Assembly: GCA_036346225.1 (NCBI GenBank)
Contig: JARFIW010000110.1
Location: 1-64,000, forward strand
Reading direction: 5' to 3'
Source: Platerodrilus igneus
Lineage: Eukaryota > Arthropoda > Insecta > Coleoptera > Lycidae
Length of the DNA stretch: 64,000 bases
The number at the start of each line of letters is the position of its first letter. Position 1 is the stretch's first letter. Below the pieces are notes generated by a model that saw nothing but the letters and a program-made list of their open reading frames with translations, did not search any database and was not told where the DNA came from. Of this stretch, positions 22,752 through 32,325 are shown in pieces. Both the position numbers and the translations under genes were made by a program.

Positions 22752-24199
22752 CTAGACGTAATCCTCCAACCAACACGATTTCTGTCGAACTCTTGTGGAA
22801 CGTCGAGCAGGTTTCGGACTTGTAGTGTTGTCTACTTGAGGCTTAATTTCAGTGACGTTGTCATTGTCAGTTTGTGTAACATCATCACAATTAATCTCGG
22901 ATTGATTGCTTAACATAACGTTGTCATGATATCGCCCATCTCTGTTAACATCACGTTTGAACGAAACACTGAAGTTTGAACCAATATCCGAAATCCAGTC
23001 ACCACCGGATGGTGGGTCAAGTGGTACCCCTTCTATCGGATTCTGTCTAGATTCCTCACAGATACCCGACGCTGCGGGGTGCTTCGAGTTTTAAGTTGAT
23101 GCACGTTGATTTCGTAATTGAAGTTACTATTGCAGGTATCCACCTGGACGAGCACTAATTTTGCGCATAAACTAGTTTGTCAGATTTAAAAGTACGTAAT
23201 TTCTTTGAATTCCGTGCATCATCCAACTTTTCCTCCCTCTTAAGTTGGATTTCCACCGACAAATTCGGATGAAGATTAGCCGAAGAAGTTTTCAATTTCC
23301 GTTCTATAAGTATTTCAGCAGGGCTTAATGAATTAGTACTGTTGGGGGTGATATGCTGATGTAATAATTTAGCCAGTTTCAATTGCCAATTTCCAGTTGT
23401 CTCCTTTTCCAGGAAGTCTTTTGTAGTTTGGATCATTTTTCCGCCATTCCATTACTCCGAGGATGATATGGAGAGACTGTTTCAAGACGAATGCCATTAT
23501 TTCGACCAAATTCTTTGAACTTAAAACCAATGAAAGCAGTTCCATTATCCGAGATTAACATGTCGGGAATACCATGTGACGCAAATAATAGGCGAGGGGT
23601 TATAGATCACAACGTTGATAGCAGCAGGAGCTACAATTTTCACTTCTAACTATTTTAAAAACGAATCCACTACTATATAAAAAAATACCTTTCTTTGATG
23701 AGGACCTGAAAAATCCATATGCAACTGCGAACCAAGGTTTCTTTGTGGATTCCCGAGGAAATATAGGTGCGGCTGCTGGAGAGCATTCATTTTCCTGACA
23801 AGTGACACAAATTTTTACCCCTTTCTCAATGTTGTTATCATTTCCAGGCCACCATACATAACTCCTCGCTAAAAACTTCATCTTTACAGTACCAGAATGA
23901 CAACTATGCAAAGTCGATAATATTTTCATTGTAACCCTTCCGGGTATCACAACTCGACATTCACGAAGTAAGCAGTTCTTATATGCGGATAATCTGTAAC
24001 GACATTTATAATATGGAACAAACGCTTCTTCTAGTTTGTAATTAGGCCAAGCCCTAAGAACCCAATTATTAACCCTTGAAATTATAGGACCTTTTGCCGA
24101 TAGTGTTGCTATTTCCTTCGCATCCAAATTCCACAGATTCTAATAATAGTACTTCCTGCAGGGCAGGAGTATCAACATCAGCGACTTATAATGGAAGTC
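22752..24199 (-). pseudogene. Gypsy C: integrase and C-terminal tail
   Basis: A K02A2.6-like Ty3/gypsy pol end. It starts near 24199 with the RNase H end (NDGLNRLP), then VLLLES, then the integrase zinc-binding domain (HSCHSGTVKMKFLARSYVWWP...CVTCQ). The core follows in shifting frames: first Asp in HMDFSGP, second in ISDNGTAF, and, with 35 residues between, Glu in GMAEK just before a TGA. The rest continues at 23436-23155 and ends with a basic RRSTRVRQ...WLEDYV tail at 22752. The catalytic triad is complete in residue terms, but at least two frame breaks exist. Its upstream part is cut off by the SINE and the older Polinton. Confidence 0.85.
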
Positions 24200-24213
24200 T
24201 ATTTAACCCATCA

Positions 24214-24512
24214 TTGCATGTGATTTTCCAATGCTCCACCCAAAGGTACTACATTGGCCAGGAAGCAAGTTTTTTTTTACCTGAAAAATTTGGAATTTTG
24301 CCGAACCCTTGCTGTTCCAAGCAAGGTAGGGATCTTTAACGTGCGTCACAACACTCACATACGGGACCTCCATTTTACCTCTCATCCGAACGAGGGTGTA
24401 TTTTTGTGAAAAATGTTCGCCTAACATTTTTCAAGCGGACCGTGTCGGGATTCGAACCCGGGACCTTGGGCGTAGTAATCGCACACATACCAACTACGCC
24501 ACGGAGCCGTGT
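24214..24512 (-). mobile_element. tRNA-derived SINE with target-site duplication
   Basis: A 299-bp SINE inserted in gypsy C. Its head, at 24512 reading leftwards, has the pol III A box TGGCGTAGTTGG (24490-24501) and a perfect B box GGTTCGAATCC (24448-24458) in a tRNA-like context. The body contains CACGTTAAAGATCCC and ends in a 30-bp hairpin block (24228-24257). It is flanked by a 14-bp duplication with one mismatch (TATTTAACCCATCA at 24200-24213; TACTTAACCCATCA at 24513-24526). The acceptor-stem halves do not pair, so this is not a functional tRNA gene. Confidence 0.85.
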
Positions 24513-24526
24513 TACTTAACCCATCA

Positions 24527-25588
24527 GTAGTTAAGTGAGGCCGGTCTGACTTCAAAACGGTGCATGCGTGTTTTTCAATGTAACATACACGTGCACCGTT
24601 TTGAAGCCAGACCGGTCTTATATACTTTCAATGTAAAATACGTGTGGACACGTTTTGAAGTCAGACCGGCTTTATATTACTTGCAATGGAACATACGTGT
24701 GTGACTTCAAAACACACGTATGCTATGTTGAAAAATGTAAGTGCGTGCAGAGAAAATGTGGAGCTGTTTTGAATTCGGTTTTCTAGCGAGAAGTTATAAA
24801 GTAGGTCAGATGCAAGATATCGCATTCAAGTCAATTGTGTTTAATGAAAGTGGATTCTGATTTATGTTTTTTACTTTGGTTTAGAGGCTGCCAATACACA
24901 TGGGCCGGTTTGACTTCAAAACGTGTCTACACGTATGGTACGTTGAAAAATGTAGGTGCATGCAAAAATGTGGAGATGCTTTGAATTCGGTTCTCTAGCG
25001 AGAAGTTATAAAGTAGGTCAGATTCATAATATCACATCTAAGTCAATTGTATAAAGAATGCTGTATTTAATTAAAGTGGATTCTGATTTATGTTTTTACT
25101 TTTGTTTAGAGGCTGCAATTACACATAGGCCGGTTTGACTTCAAAACGTGTCCACACGTATGCTACATTGAAAAAATGTAGATGCGTGCAGAAAAATGTG
25201 GAGCTGTTTTGAATTCTAGCGAGAAGTTATAAAGTAGGTCAGATGCAAAATATGCTAAGGCCGGTTTGAATTCAAAGTGCAACCACTCTGCAAATACACA
25301 TAAGCCGGTTTCGATTCAAAAGGTGTTCACTCTTGTGATAGATTGAAAAGTAGGTTAGCAAAGTACGTAGATGGTGGTAATCTGCTATATAAGGAGATTG
25401 CTCCCAATGTTAATTTAATTAGTCGAAATTTACTGCATATTTACATACCTACATATACAAACATGTATATAATTGATATTCAGGGATTTAAATACAAGAA
25501 AAACGAGTTTGTGTGCAAAGAAATTGCGGTTCTGGACTTGTTGGAAGGTGTTGTTTGGTATCAAATTTTTAACTGCCAATACAGTCTA
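24527..25588 (+). mobile_element. Older Polinton: left terminal repeat and start of an interrupted gene
   Basis: Left part of an older Polinton into which the 25589-50955 element inserted. It starts with AGT (24526 or 24529) followed by a palindrome (24540-24616) of the same design as the inner element's ends but with different arm sequence. Then come units of about 226 bp carrying GCCGGTTTGACTTCAAAACG and CTAGCGAGAAGTTATAAAGTAGG (for example at 24902 and 25128). At 25463 begins the gene MYIIDIQGF..., homologous to the gene at 49634-50134. It is cut at 25588 by the inner Polinton and resumes at 50956. Confidence 0.75.
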
Positions 25589-26146
25589 AGTAGAGGGGTA
25601 GGGCCGGTCCTAATTCAAAACGTGTTCAGACGTATTTTCCATATGTAAAATACACGTGCACCGTTTTGAATTAGGATCGGCTTTATATAATTTCAATTTA
25701 AAATAGTTGTGAAAACATTTCAATGTAAAATAGTTGTGAAAACATGAATTCTTATATACTTTCAATGTAAAATACTTGTGGGCACGTTTTGAATTAGGAT
25801 CGGCTTTATATTACTTTCAATGGAACATACATACTTCAAAACACACGTATGTTGAAAAATGTAAGTGCAGAGAAAATGTGTGTAGATGTTTTGAATTTGG
25901 TTTTCTAGCGAGAAGTTATAAAGTATGACAGATGCAAAATATCGCATTCAAGTCAATTGTGTTTAATTAAAGTGGATTCTGATTTATGTTTTTTATTTAT
26001 GTTTAGAGGCTGCAAATACACATGGGCCGGTTTCAATTGAAAATGTGTTCACTCTTGTGATAGATTGAAAAGTGGGTTGGCAAAGTACGCAGATGGTGGT
26101 AATCTGCTATATAAGGAGATTGCTCCTAATATTAATTTAATTAGTC
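25589..26146 (+). repeat. Polinton left terminal inverted repeat
   Basis: 558 bp from the AGT terminus to where similarity with the other end stops (ATTTAATTAGTC). It contains a 79-bp imperfect palindrome 14 bp from the end (25603-25681, arms GCCGGTCCTAATTCAAAACG and its complement). Repeated TTTCAATGTAAAATA segments and the AGCGAGAAGTTATAAAGTA block follow, and it ends with CTGCTATATAAGGAGATTGCTCC. The right repeat matches it but is 233 bp longer. Confidence 0.9.
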
Positions 26147-26159
26147 AAAGAAAAGCAAT

Positions 26160-26468
26160 ATGGATTTTAATACTCTTAATAAAACCATATATCGCAAACC
26201 TTATGTAAATTCAAAAGATCTTGTAGTGAATAAGAGGTTTGAAGTTTTAAAAGTGGAAACAATCAAGACAAAATATGGAGAAAGGGTATTAGTGGAAATA
26301 GAAGAGTTCAAGAGTATATTGCCATTGAGATATTTTGAATACCTTCTTGCACATGGAGTGAAACAATTAAATGAAGGTATTGGCTCGAACAAACACGTAT
26401 ACATAACTAGTAAGGGATCAATTGGTCTAACTGTCAAGAATTTTCAGAATAATATGTCACTAATCTAA
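26160..26468 (+). CDS. Small conserved-looking protein, possible OB-fold nucleic-acid-binding
   Basis: An intact 102-residue frame that starts 14 bp after the terminal repeat, with the ATG at 26160. It has no signal peptide or membrane segment. The middle (FEVLKVETIKTKYGERVLVEIE followed by LPLRYFEYL) alternates beta-type residues in the way of small OB-fold proteins, and the TKYG-x-R-VLV-x-(12-15)-LP-x-R pattern recalls proteins encoded near insect virus-like elements. I infer a possible single-strand-binding role in replication; this is weak. It is one of the few Polinton genes here without an internal stop. A TATA-like TATATAAGG at about 26108 could serve as its promoter. Confidence 0.5.
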   Translation: MDFNTLNKTIYRKPYVNSKDLVVNKRFEVLKVETIKTKYGERVLVEIEEFKSILPLRYFEYLLAHGVKQLNEGIGSNKHVYITSKGSIGLTVKNFQNNMSLI

Positions 26469-26693
26469 GAAATTAGTTTATTATTATAATAATATACATC
26501 TTGTTCTTTACTGTTTAAATTATTATAACACATCTAAGTCGATTGTATAAAGAATGATGTATTTAATTAAAGTTGGTTCTGATTTATGTGCGTTTTACTT
26601 TGAGTTTACTACCTTGTTTAGAGAAAGTCTTGTTTCAAAAGAGAAACTTTTATAAAATACTTTTTTATTTTACAAATTGTTGAATATTTTGAT

Positions 26694-27312
26694 CTAACTA
26701 TTTATAAATGAAAAAGTATTTATTAACTCCCGTTCTTGAAGTATCTGCTGCTCCCTCGCAGCTAGTTCCTCTCTTTTTTGCTTTATTATTTCTAGCTCCA
26801 AATCTATACGACGCAGTAGCTTCTTTCCACGCTTTTTAAATGCGTTAAGCAACTCTACTGTGTCATCTTCGTAGGATTTGTCATCTTCACAGCAAACAGC
26901 CATATTAAATTCTGTACATAACTTTTTCATAGCCAACATGTTTTTGCCTGATCTGTGAGCATAACATAAAAGATTACTGTAGGTTCACCCTTTCTTTTGT
27001 ATACTACCTGATGTTTCTGAGAGGATCAGAGTGTGTCAACGATCCGACGATAGCCTCAGAATTTCCAGAATGGTTTTTTGATCTAATGTAACTTATAAAT
27101 TAGTAGTGTTTTAAAAAACATGTATAAATGTAAAAAAGCACTTACCGTGATATATCTATTACGTCACTATCAAAAATTGCAGCAGTGTCGAGTTGAGGCG
27201 AAGAAGAACCAAAAACTTCTTTAGTCAAGTCTTCGTCATAATGTAATATAATTTGCTCTAGAACTTTTACGTTGGTACTATTACCATTTTTGATTGATGA
27301 TAAGTTACTCAT
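26694..27312 (-). CDS. Two-exon gene for a 141-residue coiled-coil protein
   Basis: Exon 1 runs from the ATG at 27312 to 27146 (55 codons plus 2 bases) and ends at a donor CACG|GTAAGTGC. Exon 2 runs from 26952, after an acceptor GCTCACAG, to the stop at 26694. Joining restores the frame exactly (split Arg codon), and neither exon has an internal stop. The 193-bp intron is GT-AG. The C-terminal 45 residues, rich in Lys, Arg, Glu and Leu (ELEIIKQKREELAAREQQ), form a probable coiled coil. The N-terminal part is acidic with no known domain. Function is unknown; it may be a DNA-binding-type regulator or structural protein of the Polinton. Confidence 0.6.
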
Positions 27313-27689
27313 TTTTAAAAGTTGCTAGTAATAGTAACTAATAATTATACAAGAGATCTGATTGAATACTGTTGGTAAAATCTACGTGAAGTATTTATAT
27401 TAAATAATAAACTGACCTGTTAGAAAAAATTAAAAATTTGCATCGTTTTCTGAAAAAATTCAGCTCTGTAATCTATTCTAATGAACAAAACAGTATGTAA
27501 GCGAATATAACTATACTTCAGCATCATCATCATCATCATTTTGTTTTCGACCTTACTTAAGGTCGGTTTGACGCAGCTCTAACTTCTTTTCTAATATGTG
27601 CTAATCTAAAAAGCTTTACATATCCTTCACAACCTAAATTTCTAATAATTTGACTAATATAGTTTGGTCTAGGTCTTCCTATATCCTTC

Positions 27690-28037
27690 TATCTTTTTCC
27701 TATCCAGCTGACTCTACATAGATATTAGCAACCTGATGGTTGTTAAAGAAATCTAACATGTTTACATGATTACCATTTATAAGGAAATGAAAAATAACCT
27801 GGTTATCCGCTTCAAAAAGGAAAAGTGTTAAATTATATGTTATGGTAAGGCTTAAGCAACGAATCGCTGCCAACATGCCAGACCGTTACCTAATTGTGAG
27901 TTATGTCATGGTGACGTTTCTTAAATTATATGTTATGGTAAGGCTTAAGCAACGAATCGCTACCAACATGCCAGACCGCTAACTAATTGTGAGTTATGTC
28001 CTGGTGACATTTAGTTAACTGATTTTTATTATTTTTT
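27690..28037. repeat. Filler DNA inside the LINE insertion, with a 93-bp tandem duplication
   Basis: Between the two LINE 3' ends lies DNA unlike the LINE. It contains two direct copies of a 93-bp unit (27828-27920 and 27921-28013) starting TTAAATTATATGTTATGG and differing at a few positions. No coding signal. Confidence 0.75.
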
Positions 28038-28056
28038 TTTTTGTTTTCGAATTTAC

Positions 28057-29247
28057 TTAAAGTCGGTTTGACGCAGCTCTAAATTCTTTTCTATTCTGAG
28101 CTAGTCTAAAAAGGTCTACATACCCTTCACAACCTAAATCTCTAATAATTTGACTAATATAGCTTTGTCTAGGCCTTCCTACTTTATTTTTATTTGGTAG
28201 TCTATAATCTAAGACTTTACTAAATAGTCCCTCATGTCTTAACTGGTGCCCTATCATTCTATCTCTCCTGACCTTCAATTGTTTCCACATACAGGGATCC
28301 TCACCTATCCTTCTATAAACTTCCTCGTTTGTTACTCTATCTGTCCAACTAATATTTAACATTCTCCTATAACACCAAGTTTCAAAAGCTTCTATCTTTT
28401 TTTTATCTACTTCTTTAATTGTCCAAGTCTCACTACCATATAGTAGAACGCTCCATACGTATGACTTTAAGAAACTTTTTCTATTATCTAAACTAATACT
28501 ATTAGCTATTAGTAAGTTTTTCTTTTTAAAAACATTTTCTAGCTTGAGCTATTCTAGCTACTATATCCCTTCTGCTACGTCCATCCTTTGTAATTATACT
28601 ACCTAAATAGCAAAATTCATCTACCTCCTCTAACTCGGTATTACCTATTTTAATTTTGGTTTAGAACTAGGTTGTAACTCACTTGTCATTATCTTTGTCT
28701 TTACTGAGTTAATTCTCATACTATAGTTACTCCGTAGTATCTCATCTAAAATATTTAAAAACTCTCCTAACTCTTTTCTAGACTCTGCTATAATGGCTAT
28801 ATCATCTGCAAAACGTAACATGTCTATTTTCTGTCCCTGTACACTAATACCTATCTCTTTCTCTCTCTGGCTAAGTTTAAAGCTTCCTCAATATAAACAT
28901 TAAAATCAAGGAAACAGTATACAACCCTGCCTAACACCATTTCTAATCTTAGCTTCCTTATCTATTTCATCAAATCTAATTACTACGCTTTGGTTTTTAT
29001 ATAGACTGTAAATAATTTTCTATCCCTATGAGAGATTCCTATTTTTGCAAAACCCTGAACATAACAATCCAATTAACCCTATCAAATGCTTTTCTAAATC
29101 TACAAACGCGAAATGAGTCTTTATTTTTTGTAACCTTTTTCGATAATTACCCTAATCATTAGTATCGGTTCTCTAGTCCCTCTGTCTTTACGAAAACCAT
29201 ATTGGTCTTCGCCTAAATAATTCTCAGTCAAAGCTTCTACTCTATTT
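28057..29247 (-). pseudogene. RTE LINE reverse transcriptase, C-terminal part, broken
   Basis: Continuation of the copy 2 reverse transcriptase in broken frames. The fragment 29247-28362 includes the FADD region (about 28815) and YGSETWT (about 28430) at DNA level, matching copy 1 closely. The last 101 residues stay open (28362-28057) with the NKVGRPRQSY signature. Single-base losses relative to copy 1 (for example near 28525 and 28650) break the frame. Confidence 0.8.
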
Positions 29248-31056
29248 TTAATTATTATTGTTAGTACTTTTGGAAGCATGAGAAGTTAAACTAACCGTTC
29301 TAAAATTCTCACACCTATCAGCTCCTGACTTTTTTGGGATTGGGATAATAATATTTTTTTCGAAATCTATCGGAACCTCACCTGTGTCATATATTACATT
29401 TACTAGTTCATATAATCTGTCTAAAGTTTTCTGACTTGCATATTTTATTAATTCTGCGGGAATATCGTCTATCCCTGGCGCTTTATTTAATTTAAGATTC
29501 CGAACAGCTCTATCAAATTCCTCTCTTAATATTGAGAACCCTATTTCTACATCCTCGTCTTGGTCGTTCTCTAACTCGTCCATATCGTCTCCCTTATATA
29601 AATCTTCTAAATATCTTTTCCATCTATCAGCTACCTCAACTTTATTTATTAGAAGCTCATTATTCTCGTCTCTAATACCATTATATTTTTTCCTATCTTC
29701 CCAAAAACTTTTAACTGCCCTGTAAGCCCTGTCTGTCTTACCTACTCTCAAACCATCTTGTATTCCCTTACAATTCTCCTCCATCCATTTATTTCTAGCT
29801 TTTCTACACTCATGTACTATCTTATTTCTAACTGTATTATATTTTTGCTTACTTTCACTATCCACTTCTCTGAAAGGTTTAAGCTTTCTTCTATTCTCTA
29901 TTAAATCTAATATCTCTTTTGTTACCCACGGTTTTCTAGCTTCTACTTTTTTCTTACCTATAGTCTGTATTGCTGTATCATGTACAGTCAGTTTTATTTC
30001 TTTCCATCTATTTTCTACGTTCCCTCCTACAGCTATCTCTTTGCTCTTATTATCTAATACTTGTTTATATTCCTCTTTTACCCTACTATCATTAAGCTTA
30101 CCTAGATCCCATCCCTCTCTTTTAACCTTTCTCAATTTTTTGAATTTTAGTTTACACTTCATTTTAACTAAGTTATGATCGCTATCTATGTCAGCCCCTG
30201 GATAACTACGACAGTTTTTAACTTGGTTTCTAAATCTTTGTTTAACTAAAATATAATCTATTTGGTATCTAGCCCTATCACCTGGGGCTTTCCAGGTATA
30301 TCTTCTCCTAACATGTTCGAATAGGGTGTTTACAGTTACTAATCTATGTTCCTGGCAAAACTCAACTAATCTTTCTCCTCTATCATTTCGTCTGCCATAC
30401 CCAAATTTTCCTACCATTTTTCCCTCACTACCTTCTCCCACTGGCGCATTAAAATCGCCCATAAGTATTAAATTCTCATCTCCTTTTACTTTTCTTACTA
30501 TACTATTTATATCCTCGTATACCTTTTCTACTTCCTCATCCTCGTACCGAGTTGTTGGCATGTAAACCTGTACTAAAACAGTGTCTGTGGGTTTTGTACT
30601 CAATCTAACCATAATTATTCTATCACTAAATTGTAAGTACTCTTTAACTTTATGCCCTAATCTTTTACCTAACACTATTCCTACGCCTGCCTGTCCATTA
30701 GTTGAAGAAGTTGTAATTATTCTATAATTATGTTTCCAAAAGTCATTACTATCTGGCCATCTCACCTCACTAATACCTAAAATGTCCAGCTTTTCCTTTC
30801 TCATTTCGACTAATAAATTCGTTAACTTATCTACTCTGAGTAATGACCTTACATTCCAAGTCTCTATCACTAAATCGAACTGTTGTTTTATGTTCTTACG
30901 ATGACGAGCCCCAAGTACCCCCTCCCGGAGATCCGAATGAGGGAGTATTTTACCTCCGGACGAGAATTTTACTTGTGAGCTCTCCATCATATGTATTTCG
31001 TGTTTTAGGCCACGCACACCTGGGAAATATTGTGGTAGGCTCCCATATCTTTCCAC
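29248..31056 (-). pseudogene. RTE LINE endonuclease and N-terminal reverse transcriptase (602 residues)
   Basis: The longest LINE frame in the window. It holds the endonuclease (GTWNVRS-type start reading ETWNVRSLL, GISEVRW, ILMGDFNAPVG, YQIDYILV, then DIDSDHNLV with the catalytic DH). A basic linker follows, then the RT fingers (LKLNKAPGIDDIPAELIK, IIPIPKKSG), and the frame is lost at 29248. A likely ATG start is the Met pair before ESSQVK (near 30990). Endonuclease motifs look complete; RT is truncated, so the protein is not active as it stands. Confidence 0.85.
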
Positions 31057-31260
31057 AACGCAGTTTTTAAAGATTTTAGCAAAAAGCCGTATCCGTCACG
31101 GCCAACCCCCAACAAGCTTGTAAATTATTGAGGATCTGCCGAGACCAACCGACCCTCCTCCAATATCTTTTAGCCAGCAAGGCTGCTGCCCCTTGCTGCG
31201 CCTTTTAATCGCCTTTTACGATAAGCAGGCTTACTATAGTAGTATTCTTTATCCCCTACT

Positions 31261-31610
31261 TCAGCAGAAATAATGAATTTGATTCATTGTCTGGAAAAGA
31301 AATTGCAATGAAGGCACATAATAAAAAACCTAAATTAGATTAATTTCGTTTTAGATTACCGCTGACATAATTTATATGCATATATAGGTAACTGTGTGTT
31401 TACACGATTTATGCCGCATAAGAAATTCTTTAAAGGTACTGCTCAGCAGAAATAATGAATTAGATTCATTGTCTAAAAAAGAAATTGCAAGGAAGGCGCA
31501 TAATAAAAAACCTAAATTAGATTAATTTCGTTTTATATTACTGCTAGCATAATTTATTTTCCATAAAAATTAACAAAAATTAACTATATGCATATATAGG
31601 TATATAGTAA

Positions 31611-31653
<43 letters not shown>

Positions 31654-31930
31654 TTACGCGAATCATGCTGAATAAGAAATTATTTAATTCTATCAACGTA
31701 CTGCAAAATGTTTTTCTTAATATTGGGTTTTTAAAAAGCTATGAGTGCGTGTAAATTATTATATTTTTCTTTAGATTAATTTCGTTTAAAATAATGCAAT
31801 GCAAATGATCCTTAACTAGTAATATATATAGAATAAGTTTTAGATTACCGCTGACACAATTTATATGCATATATAGGTAATTTGTGTGTTTATACGATTT
31901 ATGTCGAATAAGAAATTCTTTAAAGGTACT
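31261..31930. repeat. Tandem non-coding repeats of about 182 bp with a GT microsatellite
   Basis: A unit starting TCAGCAGAAATAATGAAT occurs at 31261 and 31443 (182 bp apart), and its second half recurs at about 31835-31930 (AGATTACCGCTGAC...ATATGCATATATAGG). The second unit has expanded a GT run at 31611-31642. The TGAATTTGATTCATTGTCTG part matches 54300-54325 in the Polinton relic, so this is Polinton non-coding DNA. Confidence 0.75.
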
Positions 31931-32325
31931 GTTATATGATAAAACTGCAGAATGTTTTTTTAATACTGGGTTTTTAAAAACCATGAGTGCGTGTAAATTA
32001 TTAAACAACATTGACGGTTTAATCTGAGACATTTTTTCAAATTTGCTTTGTTTTTTATTAAAAGATTTCATATGTAACCATAAAAAATAGCGCTGTAATG
32101 ATAGTGTATTTTCTGTACACACATCATAAATCAAAGGTCGTATAAAACATTTTTATTACTATACTGCAAACAAGAAATTTTTTGTCGTAAACGCAGCTGA
32201 ATGAAAAATGATGTTGTATGCTAATTCTTTTTACAGTTGTTTTGCTTACTTCAGATGATATTTTTGTATAAATAGTAAATAGAGCTATACGTATATTAAG
32301 CAGTGTATTTGATTTGTATAGAATC

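Larger units (their letters stand above)
27524..31256 (-). mobile_element. RTE-type LINE insertion (copy 2) with duplicated 3' end
   Basis: An insertion in the Polinton flanked by an identical 10-bp duplication TACTTCAGCA (27514-27523 and 31257-31266). Reading on the minus strand it has the same 5' leader and hairpin as copy 1, then endonuclease, reverse transcriptase and the RTE 3' end at about 28040. It continues through 345 bp of unrelated DNA (about 27690-28037) to a second, short copy of the LINE 3' end (27540-27685), finishing in a GAT microsatellite tail at 27524-27537. One pair of duplications flanks the whole, so it appears to have arrived as one composite unit. Confidence 0.85.

Noticed and set aside
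24440..24512. A functional tRNA gene
   Set aside because: A and B boxes are perfect, but the acceptor-stem halves do not pair and the unit continues into a 299-bp body with a target duplication, so it is a SINE head.
31611..31642. CRISPR-like or functional repeat array
   Set aside because: It is a simple GT run inside a larger non-coding tandem unit; no spaced direct repeats of CRISPR type occur anywhere.
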